From CAYGZM01 sp964354365 (GTDB lineage Bacteria; Planctomycetota; Phycisphaerae; Sedimentisphaerales; Anaerobacaceae), in contig CAYGZM010000057.1 in the NCBI GenBank assembly GCA_964354365.1, forward strand, positions 1 to 22,936: a stretch of DNA of 22,936 nucleotides, in the 5' to 3' direction. Numbering within the stretch: position 1 is the first letter of the stretch; every line of letters starts with the position of its first letter. The translations under genes were made by a program, and so were the position numbers. A model generated the notes under the pieces. The model had not been told where the DNA came from and made no database searches. It saw only the letters and a program-made list of their open reading frames with translations. This document shows positions 15,760 through 22,936 of this stretch, piece by piece.

Positions 15760-15885
15760 AATAACAACGGGCTCCAAAGAATTTGCATCAACTATTTCTG
15801 CGACCGCCGATATTGCAGGCGGCCACGGCTTTGCGGAGGGTTTCTCCGGCCATAAGATTTGCAGAGACAAACCCTTACATATACT

Positions 15886-15913
15886 ATTATAGAGGTTTTT
15901 GGCGTTTTGTCAA
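15886..15913 (-). promoter_or_regulatory. Near-perfect sigma-70 promoter for the pilT block
   Basis: On the minus strand, TTGACA (15913-15908) and TATAAT (15891-15886) are both exact consensus, separated by 16 bp. Transcription would begin near 15880 and run through pilT and probably the three genes after it. Confidence 0.8.
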
Positions 15914-16033
15914 CCTTGAAGACGACACAATCTTTGGCTCGCGCCCCAATTAGGGGGAAAGGCCGGTCTGAGTCCCGCTGGGGGCGAATTGAGGCAGGGG
16001 CGCGGAGAGTTTTTTTTAAGTCCTATAATTTTC

Positions 16034-16063
16034 TTGACATTCTACGTCCTTGGGTGGTATTCT
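16034..16063 (+). promoter_or_regulatory. Candidate promoter for the beta-helix/ThuA-like gene
   Basis: TTGACA (16034-16039) and TATTCT (16058-16063) are 18 bp apart. Transcription from here would give a leader of about 410 nt before ATG 16481. Confidence 0.45.
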
Positions 16064-16069
16064 CCTAAG

Positions 16070-16480
16070 CACCTAACCACGCAACTGAACCGTGTGGATG
16101 AGCGTTGTGCTGGTCGGCTTGACGCGGGTTTTGCCGCGTCTTGGAGGCGAGAGTCGGTAAGAATTTGGCGTTTACGAGCCTTTTTTTCGGAGGCTGGGTT
16201 GTGCAAGAAGGAATGGAAATCTCTTCGGGCCGGGTGGGGCAGCGGCTGGATACTGACGGTTTTTGGAGGAGGATGCCATGTTGTTGGAGATAGGCGCCAC
16301 ACTTGCGGGTTCTCGCGGGAGCGAGCCTGGCCCTCCGCGTTCCCCACCCTGACAGCTTGGCGACAAGCTCGATTCTATGGCGACAGCGTCCTGGCGTTCC
16401 TTTTCTTTTACCCGTTATGGGCCTGTCGTCGGAAATCTGCTGGCAGCTATTGAACATGGGGGCAAGTGAAAGGATAAAAG
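16070..16480 (+). promoter_or_regulatory. Long structured leader with possible short ORF
   Basis: No gene of normal size is visible. Three perfect small hairpins occur: GACGCGG/CCGCGTC (16121-16140), CTCGC-GGGA-GCGAG (16312-16325), and AGCTTG-GCGA-CAAGCT (16354-16369), two of them with tight four-base loops. A 24-codon frame at 16278-16352 has an excellent ribosome site (GGAGGAGG, 5-nt spacing) and ends one base before the third hairpin. I do not recognise a known riboswitch. Confidence 0.35.
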
Positions 16481-19114
16481 ATGAGAAGCAAATACTTAAT
16501 CTGGAGCGCGGCGGTTGCCGTGCTGGCTGTGGGCGGACTGTTGCAGGCGGCGACGTACACTGTGGACGACAATGGGCCTGCGGATTTCAGCACGATTCAG
16601 GCCGCCATCAACTTTGCCGGCCCCAACGACGTGGTCTATGTATTCCCAGGCACGTACCGCGAGCAGGTAACGATGAAGGAGCGGGTCAATTTGTTTGGGG
16701 CGGGGCCACACGTGACAACGATTGACGGTGAGGGCCTGCGCAACCACGTGGTGACGTACGACGCCGTAACCGGCGCGATCATATCCGGCTTTCGGATAAC
16801 CGGGTCGCGCAGGACCGGGTCGCTTTCCTGGGACTACGGCGGCATATACTGCAAGAAAGGCCCGCTGATTATCAGGAACAACATCATCGAGGACAATCAC
16901 GCCGGTGTTGCGGTGCTCGCAGCGGGAAAGCCCACGATCATAAACAACACCATCGTTGGCAACACCAACGGCGTAATCTTCGCCGTCCGCGGGGACCCCT
17001 GGGCGGTTATTGACGTCGGCTTTATCTACGACACCGACCTGCGAAGTGCTGAGGCTTATGCCCAGCTTCTGGAGAACGGGCGGTTCTCTGTAGAATTGAT
17101 TCCGCTCAGGGAGGTTGCCGGCGCCGACCTCGACAAGTACCGCTTACTTATCGCCGGCGACGACACCGGGTCGATGGACACGTGGGGGACGCCGGCGGCG
17201 GTCACGGCAGTCAGCAAGTCGGGAAAGCCCGTCATAGGCATAGGCGAAGGCGGGTATGCCCTGTTCGGGCAGCTCAAGCTGGAAACCGGCTACCCAAACG
17301 GCATTCATGACTCTGAGGATACCGATGTCCTCGTTGTGGACCGCAGGCACCAAATCTTCAACAAACCCTACAGAATAACAATTCCCTTCAACGGCGTCAT
17401 TGAGCTGTACGGCAGGACAAGCGGCAGCGTCCCAATTCACCTTGACCCAGTGCCGAGAGACGTCGTGACTCTGGGACGATGGACCGGCAGCAAGGAGCAC
17501 TATACCCTGACGCTTGAGTATAAGAGATTCTTTTTCTGGGCCTTTACCGGCGCGCCTGCATCGATGAGCAAAACGGGCCAGAGCCTGTTCTTGAACGTAG
17601 TGTATTACATGCGGCCGAGTATTGTGCTGCCAGCCAAGACGCACACCATAATGAACAACATCATAGTCAACAACGAGGGGCTCGGGGGAATCGCATACTA
17701 TGTCTTTAGCAACGACGGCGAGATTCTCTATAACGATGTCTGGAACAACACTCGGCGCAACTACTTCGACAACAACACGGGCAGCAGCTTCTCGCCCCAT
17801 CCGGGCACAGGCGAGATAAGCGCCGACCCATGCTTTGCCGATGCGCTATACCGTTTGGCGCCGGGTTCACCCTGCAGAGACGCCGGCCATCCGGGGGCAC
17901 AGTATGACGACCCTGACGGCACGCGAAACGATATGGGCGCGTACGGCGGGCCGGAAGCCTCCGGCATAAGCGGATTTGCCGGCAGCGGATTCATTATCAC
18001 CTCTATCGGCGACATCCCATCCGCCGAGATCATCCAGGACACTGATGATGTGTGTCACGGCCTGGCGGACGTCAACGCTGCAGAGGCCGCGCTGCTCGGC
18101 GTCGGCCCATACGTCGATTGTCCATTCGGAGGCGACCTGTGGATTCACGGCATATTCGGAAGCGCCGACCCGATAACGCACTACCAGATATTAGTGGGCA
18201 AATGGGAGGGGGAAGATGAACCCACCGTCGATGAATGCACGCCTCTGAGCGATTCCCTGACCAAGGTCAAGTACTACATCGACGACGTCAACGGCATGGT
18301 GACGTATAAATACATAAGCCTCGGGCCCAAGCCGCCCATCGAGGGCGTGGACAACCTCTACGAGCTGACCAGCGGCGAGATGCAGAAAGAGTGGATCGCC
18401 GGAAAGCTCTACTGGACCTGCTGGAGCCAGGCCGACCTGCGGATGCAATGGAACACCCGGCCCTGGCCAGACGGCAAGTACGTCATCAGGTATAAGGCTT
18501 ATCGCTACCTGCCGCCGTTCGGTCTGAGCGAGCTGGGCCTCGGCTCGACCTCTCTGGACCATCTGACGCTCATAGTCGATAACAACCCGGTCGATGTGAA
18601 CATCCACAGCGTCAGGTACAACACGGGCGAGCTTATCCCTGAATGTGGGATTATCGACCTGGCAGATGCCAACGAGAACCTGATATTTACGATCACTGCC
18701 TCGCATCCCACGGGATACCTGCTGGATTACTCTCTGGCAGCGCTGTACGGCAAGAACCTGAGTCGCGGCTACGTCGTGACGGACTACTATACCGGGCTCA
18801 ATGAAGGCGGGCCTCCGCTGTGGCACGGCGTGACGGAGACGCCTTTCAACTCTGCCGACGCCCCGCTCGGGCAGTTGCTGCCCTGGAAGACCTGCGCGTA
18901 TCAGTTCCACCTGTTCGTGCGGGCGCGGACGACCGACGGGCGGACCGGATATATCTACTGGAACGTCTTCAACGACCACTACTACCTTGACGTCGGCGGT
19001 TGCGCCTGGTGCGGCGGCGCGGACCTCAACCATAGCGGCAAAGTTGACTGGTTCGACTTCACCGAGCTGGCCGGACACTGGCTCGATGATGCCTGTGGCC
19101 CGACGTGTGAGTAG
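16481..19114 (+). CDS. Secreted beta-helix protein with inserted ThuA/GATase-like domain and dockerin-like tail
   Basis: ATG 16481 has AAAGGA upstream (6-nt spacing). The 877-residue product begins with a signal peptide (about 1-24). A right-handed beta-helix follows, starting TVDDNGPADFSTIQAAI (27-43) with N-x-I rungs such as IIRNNIIEDN. At about 176-378 the helix is interrupted by an alpha/beta domain: VIDVGFIYD, YRLLIAGDD, then a GIGEGGYALF elbow and closing LFLNVVYYM. This resembles ThuA/class I glutamine-amidotransferase folds, with Glu where Cys would be. Helix rungs resume at 388, ending in the SPCRDAGHPG and NDMGAYGG blocks usual in planctomycete beta-helix proteins. Ig-like beta domains follow, then a final dockerin/EF-hand-like motif, ADLNHSGKVDWFDFTELAGH then WL. 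It is probably surface-attached or secreted and carbohydrate-related. Confidence 0.88.
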   Translation: MRSKYLIWSAAVAVLAVGGLLQAATYTVDDNGPADFSTIQAAINFAGPNDVVYVFPGTYREQVTMKERVNLFGAGPHVTTIDGEGLRNHVVTYDAVTGAIISGFRITGSRRTGSLSWDYGGIYCKKGPLIIRNNIIEDNHAGVAVLAAGKPTIINNTIVGNTNGVIFAVRGDPWAVIDVGFIYDTDLRSAEAYAQLLENGRFSVELIPLREVAGADLDKYRLLIAGDDTGSMDTWGTPAAVTAVSKSGKPVIGIGEGGYALFGQLKLETGYPNGIHDSEDTDVLVVDRRHQIFNKPYRITIPFNGVIELYGRTSGSVPIHLDPVPRDVVTLGRWTGSKEHYTLTLEYKRFFFWAFTGAPASMSKTGQSLFLNVVYYMRPSIVLPAKTHTIMNNIIVNNEGLGGIAYYVFSNDGEILYNDVWNNTRRNYFDNNTGSSFSPHPGTGEISADPCFADALYRLAPGSPCRDAGHPGAQYDDPDGTRNDMGAYGGPEASGISGFAGSGFIITSIGDIPSAEIIQDTDDVCHGLADVNAAEAALLGVGPYVDCPFGGDLWIHGIFGSADPITHYQILVGKWEGEDEPTVDECTPLSDSLTKVKYYIDDVNGMVTYKYISLGPKPPIEGVDNLYELTSGEMQKEWIAGKLYWTCWSQADLRMQWNTRPWPDGKYVIRYKAYRYLPPFGLSELGLGSTSLDHLTLIVDNNPVDVNIHSVRYNTGELIPECGIIDLADANENLIFTITASHPTGYLLDYSLAALYGKNLSRGYVVTDYYTGLNEGGPPLWHGVTETPFNSADAPLGQLLPWKTCAYQFHLFVRARTTDGRTGYIYWNVFNDHYYLDVGGCAWCGGADLNHSGKVDWFDFTELAGHWLDDACGPTCE

Positions 19115-19271
19115 GATGGATGGCCGGACCTGGGCGGTGGATCCGGCGCCGCCGGGCAGATAGTCCGTTTATTTGCCGGTAGAGCAGTTTTTGCACCGCA
19201 AAAAGCAGCGCCGAAAGGAAGCTTTCGGCGCTTTGCTGCGCAGAAATCGCTTCTGTCCGGGCGGAATTTGC
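19115..19271. other. Gap holding an 11-bp hairpin (19207-19232)
   Basis: AGCGCCGAAAG-GAAG-CTTTCGGCGCT is a perfect 11-bp stem with a 4-nt loop, 93 nt after the stop at 19114, followed by only two or three T. It may end transcription of the beta-helix gene. The rest of the gap shows nothing. Confidence 0.5.
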
Positions 19272-19300
19272 TTGCAATTTGAAGGCTGTTTTTCTATAAT
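19272..19300 (+). promoter_or_regulatory. Strong promoter of the candidate small RNA
   Basis: TTGCAA (19272-19277) and TATAAT (19295-19300) are 17 bp apart, matching at 5/6 and 6/6. The expected start is near 19307. No open reading frame with a ribosome site follows within the transcript. Confidence 0.65.
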
Positions 19301-19306
19301 AAATAC

Positions 19307-19421
19307 GTTGCGGGTGCAAACAGGCGGTTACGCTAAAACCCAGTGGACTAAAGGCTCTCCGCAACAAGGAGGCAGGGTACACAAACGCTCTGATTATGAT
19401 TGCCCGTGCCTCCCTTTTTTT
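19307..19421 (+). ncRNA. Candidate free-standing small RNA, about 115 nt
   Basis: Transcription from the promoter at 19272-19300 would make an RNA whose first bases GTTGCGG (19307-19313) pair exactly with CCGCAAC (19359-19365), closing a 45-nt domain. Inside is a small hairpin, GGCG-gtta-CGCT (19323-19334). GGGT (19312-19315) can instead pair with ACCC (19338-19341), competing with the closing stem. A rho-independent terminator ends the RNA at 19421. The next gene lies on the opposite strand, so this is not a leader of a downstream gene. It matches no RNA family I can recall (not tmRNA, SRP, RNase P or a tRNA). A 6S-like role is not supported by length or fold. Confidence 0.5.
19368..19421 (+). 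terminator. Rho-independent terminator of the candidate small RNA
   Basis: GGAGGCA (19368-19374) pairs with TGCCTCC (19407-19413), extended by GGG/CCC (19375-19377 with 19403-19405) across one bulged G. A 25-nt loop and a 7-T tract (19415-19421) complete it. The 5' arm contains a Shine-Dalgarno-like AAGGAGG. Confidence 0.7.
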
Positions 19422-19484
19422 ATGCGCTGATGGGCGGCGACGGCTTGAGCCGGGAGGCACCGATGGGATTTGCGAGGGCGTTGC

Positions 19485-20126
19485 TTATCTCATGACCCAG
19501 CGTTTTGCCTTATAGACGAGGTTGGCGTCGGATCTCAGCGTCGGGTCGCCTTCGAGGGCGTAGGTCAGCTCGAGAGTTTTTCTCAGGAATATCTTGAGCG
19601 GGCTGCCGTCCTTGTCTTTGGCGACGGGATGGTCAACTGAGGCGGTTTCGTTGCTCAGGCCGGTTATGAAGAGCTTTATGGTCTTGGCCTTGGAATCGAA
19701 ATCCGGCCAGATAACGGCAATATCCTTCGTGTTGTCCTCGCCGCGGAGGATCTTGTTGCCGGTCTGTTCGAGCGATTCGATAAACGGATATGCGCTCTGA
19801 TGGCGGCTCTTGATGCTCTCAAAGACGCTCGGCAAGACGGACTTACCGGCGGGCGTAATCTCAAAAGTGTCGGTCATCAGCTCGCACTTGGGGTAGAAAT
19901 CAACCTCTCTGCCGGTGTTGTTGGTCAGCGTGATGATGGAGTACCAGAAGCGCATCGGCTTGTTGTCCGGGCCGGTCCGCAGGAATATCTGCTGCGGATG
20001 CGTGAATTTGGTATCGACGGTCCACATGCCAGGCTGAGGCACGACGGCCGGCTCGGGCGCTACCGCCCAACATAGGCAAACCGCTGCGGTCAGCACGACG
20101 AAAGCAGCACAAGCAAAGCCTCTCAT
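19485..20126 (-). CDS. Secreted protein of unknown function
   Basis: I choose ATG 20126 (213 residues) because AAGGG lies 7 nt upstream and the signal peptide (MRGFACAAFVVLTAAVCLCW) then begins correctly; the ATG nine codons earlier has neither. The mature part is a compact beta-rich domain with conserved-looking blocks WTVDTKFTHPQQIFLRTG, PMRFWYSIITLTNNTGREVD, FYPKCELMTDTFEITPAGKS, DIAVIWPDFDSKAKTIKLFI and TGLSNETA. It ends in YKAKRWVMR. I recall similar proteins in Phycisphaerae genomes but no function. It is convergent with the small RNA and 155 nt from its end. It is transcribed alone as far as can be seen, with a REP-like repeat just upstream (20153-20180). Confidence 0.82.
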   Translation of the reverse strand: MRGFACAAFVVLTAAVCLCWAVAPEPAVVPQPGMWTVDTKFTHPQQIFLRTGPDNKPMRFWYSIITLTNNTGREVDFYPKCELMTDTFEITPAGKSVLPSVFESIKSRHQSAYPFIESLEQTGNKILRGEDNTKDIAVIWPDFDSKAKTIKLFITGLSNETASVDHPVAKDKDGSPLKIFLRKTLELTYALEGDPTLRSDANLVYKAKRWVMR

Positions 20127-20152
20127 TTTATCGCCCTTATCAATATATATCA

Positions 20153-20180
20153 CGTAGGGTGGGCTTCAGCCCACCAGTTC
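20153..20180. repeat. 28-bp REP-like repeat, identical to inverted copy at 8911-8938
   Basis: It contains the palindrome GGTGGGCT-tc-AGCCCACC. All 28 bases match the reverse complement of 8911-8938. It lies in the upstream region of the secreted protein gene. Confidence 0.85.
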
Positions 20181-20295
20181 TATTTATTCTAACGCAAAGA
20201 CGTCCGATAGCCAAGACTTTTTTACACGTTCTATCAGTAGTTTCGGCTGTTGACCGCCTGTTTGTTCGGCAATTTTGGGAGTTTTTCGGCATTTG

Positions 20296-20321
20296 CAGCC
20301 CCGCCAAAGAGGCCGGGGCTG
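20296..20321 (-). terminator. Hairpin downstream of the second beta-helix gene
   Basis: CAGCCCCG (20296-20303) and CGGGGCTG (20314-20321) form an 8-bp perfect stem with a 10-nt loop, about 42 nt after the stop of the minus-strand gene. No T-tract follows on either strand. Confidence 0.4.
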
Positions 20322-20362
20322 ATGACCCTGAGATTTCAAAGCGCACTTTGCCAGGCCCGATT

Positions 20363-22879
20363 CTATCTCACCCCGCCGCTGCCTGTGGTGAAGCTCCAGA
20401 CCGGGTGTGCGGTTTTGCCATTGGCGTTGACCTCGTCGATCCGCCAACAGTAGGTGGTTTCTTTGGTAAGCGTCCCTGGATAGAATGTCGTGCTTGCTTG
20501 GTTTGTCTGGAACGGGGGCGGATTGGCGATGCCGAAATGGACATCGTGCGATGCTGTACCGATGCCCGCCACCCAGCTTAGAACCGGGTCTGTCCGAATA
20601 CCCACGGAGCCGTCGGGAGGATTCGGATCGGCTGCTGTACCCGGGAGGAATGCAGTGCGGAAAGTCCAAACAGAACCTGTGGTTGTTCCGCCCCAATTGA
20701 CCTGGTCGATCCTCCAGTAATACGTCGCGGCACAATCTAAGGGGCCCGGGTAGAATTGAGAGGTGGTCTGGCGTCCCTGGAACAAGCCGGGGCTTTCGGT
20801 TCCGAAATAGATATCGTGCCATAGGGTGTTGGGGTCGGAGGTCCAGCTTAGCCGAGGAGACGATTCGGCAATTGTTGCTCCGTCAGGGGGATTGGGATTA
20901 CCTGCAGGGGCCAGGGGCGGAGGCGGCTGGTAGTTTTGTGCGAAGTAGGCGAAGTCGAGGAAGTTGACTATGTTGTCGCTGACGAAATCTGCGGGCAACA
21001 AAGGTCTGCTGATAAGCCACTGGGCGACGAAGTATGGAATATCCGTGCGGAAAACCAGACCATCGCGGTCAAGATCGGCGATGTTGCCCACATTGTTTGG
21101 CGACATACTGGCTTGGCTGGTTCCACCATACGCGCCCAGGTTGACGATCCCGCCGTTCGGCAACGGTTCGAGATCAACCGTGGTCCGTAGGTCGCCGGCG
21201 TCAATACACGGGCTGGTTGAGGTGTCGTGAACCCACTCGCAAGAGTCAGGGTTCCACCTGCCATATTCCGACTTGAGATGGTAATCTCCGTCCACCCAGA
21301 CCTCTATCTTGCTGCCAGGGCCGGGATATGAGACATCGTAGTACCCCGGCCTTACGAAGCACGGGTCCGATGCTATGCTGCCGGCGTCTAAATCGACGGT
21401 GCAGGCTTGTTCGGCGTAGGTATTTGCGTCTGAGCCCTCCAAGTCGGAATACGATACAGTTATGTGGGAGGTCTTGTCATCGTATGCTAAGGCGGCGATT
21501 TCCGGGCCGAACTGGGCGGAGTTAGCCCAGAGGATGGAGTTGTGAGCTAACAAGTCGGCCGGTTTGCAGCAAACTGCTCCGCCGTAGGCTTTCCCAGGTT
21601 TGCCACCGATGGGAGCGGAACCCTCTTTCGCCAGATTACCTGAGATAGTCGAGTTGCGGATAACGACCGAGTGGCCCGACGCTGCGGAGTAGGAAACACA
21701 GTAGATGGCTCCTCCACGAGCGGCGCCGCCGTAGCCGCTTGTCCCATTTCCTCCGATCGCCCGGTTGCCCGTAACAACGCAGTGGCTGATTGTAAGATAG
21801 TCCGTCTCGCTGGAATCGACGTAATAATATATCCCGCCTCCGCCGGCCGAATAGCCGCTGACACCGTCTTCTGTCCGGCCACCCGAAGCGGTATTGCCCG
21901 ATATTAGGCAATTAGATATGGTTGTGTCGCGCCTGCAGGCAATGCCTCCTCCCGAGGCAAAGAGCCCTTCGCCGGCTGCGTTCTGGGTAATAGTGCAGCC
22001 ATCGATTCTGCAATTGAAACAGTAGATTCCGCCGCCAGTCTCTGCAGAATTCTCTGAGATAGTGCAGCCGCTGATGACAGCCCTGTTGATTGCATTGCAC
22101 AGAATGCCGCCGCCAAGAGAAGCCCCCCATGGAGACTCAAGAGGCCCGGCTTGGGTACGATTACTGGCGATGTTGCAGTCAGTTATGGTAGGATTCCCGC
22201 GGATACTGCAAATACCGCCGCCATGTCCAGCACTGGACCAAGACGCTTGGGCCGTGTTCCCGGCTATGTTGCAGTCAGTGATGGTGGGATTTCCTCCACA
22301 ATTGAAGATGCCGCCCCCCACTCCGGCATAGACCGTGACCAGTGAGCCGTTTGACACCTTGAACGAAGCTGCGCAGTTGCCTATGATGTTGCAGCGTGTG
22401 ATCGTGGGGCTCGAGTTGTTGCAGAAGACCGCACCCCCGGCCGTTGAGCGTATTGGGTCGAAAGTGCCTTCGTACTCTTCCAAGAGAGCATAGCCGTGTG
22501 TGATGGTCAGGCCCGCCAGAACAGAGTATAGGTCTTCATTTGAAACGAACTTGAATCCGCGGTGTGGAACAGACTGTTTGCCCTCGCAGTCGATTATTGT
22601 TGCGGCGACGATGTTTGGGTCGTTGGGGTCGGTGGAGCGGACGGTGATTGCCTTGCCTTTGAAGTCGATGTCTCTGTTTCCTGGGCCGGTGTATCGGCCG
22701 GGCTGGATTTCGACGGTGTCGCCGTTGTTGGCGTCGTCGATAGCGGCCTGGATGTTGTTGAAATCGGCGGGGGCATCGTCATCGACGGTGATTATTCTTG
22801 CGCCGGCTGTTGAAACAAAGCACAGCAGCAGTAGCAGTGCTATTGCCGGACAGGCTATCGTATTGAGCAGCCGCTCCAT
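20363..22879 (-). CDS. Secreted right-handed beta-helix protein with dockerin-like and Fn3-like domains
   Basis: ATG 22879 is supported by GAGGA (22891-22887, 7-nt spacing). Of 838 residues, 1-27 form a signal peptide. A beta-helix runs from TVDDDAPADFNNIQAAID (31-48) to about 590, with many rungs of the form SPTITRCNIIGN or GGGIYC…NSA; the SPCIDAGD and NLGAYGG blocks close it. Residues about 597-650 carry two dockerin/EF-hand-like repeats: ADLDRDGLVFRTDIPYFVAQ then WL, and ADFVSDNIVNFLDFAYFAQN. Two tandem Fn3-like domains follow (661-742 and 750-832), each starting with a PNPPDG linker and holding an HD(I/V)(Y/H)FG strand and a YxWRID motif. It is probably an extracellular polysaccharide-related or adhesive protein. 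No catalytic residues were identified. It is a single gene on its strand. Confidence 0.9.
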   Translation of the reverse strand: MERLLNTIACPAIALLLLLCFVSTAGARIITVDDDAPADFNNIQAAIDDANNGDTVEIQPGRYTGPGNRDIDFKGKAITVRSTDPNDPNIVAATIIDCEGKQSVPHRGFKFVSNEDLYSVLAGLTITHGYALLEEYEGTFDPIRSTAGGAVFCNNSSPTITRCNIIGNCAASFKVSNGSLVTVYAGVGGGIFNCGGNPTITDCNIAGNTAQASWSSAGHGGGICSIRGNPTITDCNIASNRTQAGPLESPWGASLGGGILCNAINRAVISGCTISENSAETGGGIYCFNCRIDGCTITQNAAGEGLFASGGGIACRRDTTISNCLISGNTASGGRTEDGVSGYSAGGGGIYYYVDSSETDYLTISHCVVTGNRAIGGNGTSGYGGAARGGAIYCVSYSAASGHSVVIRNSTISGNLAKEGSAPIGGKPGKAYGGAVCCKPADLLAHNSILWANSAQFGPEIAALAYDDKTSHITVSYSDLEGSDANTYAEQACTVDLDAGSIASDPCFVRPGYYDVSYPGPGSKIEVWVDGDYHLKSEYGRWNPDSCEWVHDTSTSPCIDAGDLRTTVDLEPLPNGGIVNLGAYGGTSQASMSPNNVGNIADLDRDGLVFRTDIPYFVAQWLISRPLLPADFVSDNIVNFLDFAYFAQNYQPPPPLAPAGNPNPPDGATIAESSPRLSWTSDPNTLWHDIYFGTESPGLFQGRQTTSQFYPGPLDCAATYYWRIDQVNWGGTTTGSVWTFRTAFLPGTAADPNPPDGSVGIRTDPVLSWVAGIGTASHDVHFGIANPPPFQTNQASTTFYPGTLTKETTYCWRIDEVNANGKTAHPVWSFTTGSGGVR

Positions 22880-22936
22880 ATTAGTTTCCTCTTAAATACG
22901 TTTCTTACTTGGAATTGTACCAAATTCAGCCTGAAC

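Noticed and set aside
16065..16457. 130-codon minus-strand frame in the leader region
   Set aside because: Basic, low-information composition; no start signal; competes with a better explanation as the leader of the plus-strand gene.
18191..19078. 295-codon minus-strand frame opposite the beta-helix gene
   Set aside because: Antisense shadow; the plus strand has a signal peptide, a domain order and a dockerin-like motif.

Overview
The window looks like a chromosomal piece of a Planctomycetota bacterium, most likely of the Phycisphaerae/Sedimentisphaerales type. The main reason is the repeated C-terminal signature of exported proteins: an aspartate-rich dockerin/EF-hand-like motif ending in a WL or FAQNY-type helix. 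It occurs in three proteins here (near 6.7 kb, 19.05 kb and 20.9-21.1 kb), together with right-handed beta-helix proteins and PD40/TPR proteins carrying CXXCH. Placement is from family knowledge, not a search. I see no tRNA, rRNA or CRISPR array.

Layout. 1-2159 (+): the body of a large PQQ-propeller-like plus helical protein whose N-terminus probably lies outside the window. 2190-2392 (+): a lipoprotein gene remnant, frameshifted and cut by an IS66-family transposase fragment on the minus strand (2384-2777). 2851-4954 (-): an EF-G-like GTPase with its own terminator, a structured leader and a candidate promoter. 5116-5742 (-): debris, consisting of an orphan RHS core fragment, a 94-bp palindromic repeat and the frameshifted tail of the next gene. 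5724-7882 (-): a two-gene unit of a small cysteine-rich DUF483-like protein and an exported protein with a duplicated CxxC/HYMxHGSF module. 8403-8552 (+): a 49-residue conserved-looking small gene. 8593-8972: hairpins and a composite MITE-like insertion that ends on the stop codon of the next gene.

8963-15870 (-): a four-gene block, in transcription order PilT, a membrane-anchored PilB/GspE-like protein that has lost its catalytic residues, a CvpA-family membrane protein, and a CXXCH/PD40/TPR protein. A near-perfect sigma-70 promoter precedes PilT. An active retraction-type ATPase next to a degenerate, membrane-bound extension-type partner is the most unusual arrangement here.

15914-16480: a long structured leader with a possible 24-codon ORF, then 16481-19114 (+), a secreted beta-helix protein with an inserted ThuA/GATase-like domain and a dockerin-like tail. 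19272-19421 (+): promoter, folded body and rho-independent terminator of a candidate free-standing small RNA of about 115 nt. 19485-20126 (-): a secreted protein of unknown function. 20363-22879 (-): a second secreted beta-helix protein with two dockerin-like repeats and two tandem Fn3-like domains.

The region is rich in short palindromic repeats. One 28-bp repeat occurs identically at about 8.9 kb and 20.15 kb. No single complete described defence or biosynthetic system is visible. The strongest candidates for something undescribed are the PilT/pseudo-PilB/CvpA/TPR block, the 19.3-kb RNA and the CxxC/HYMxHGSF module.
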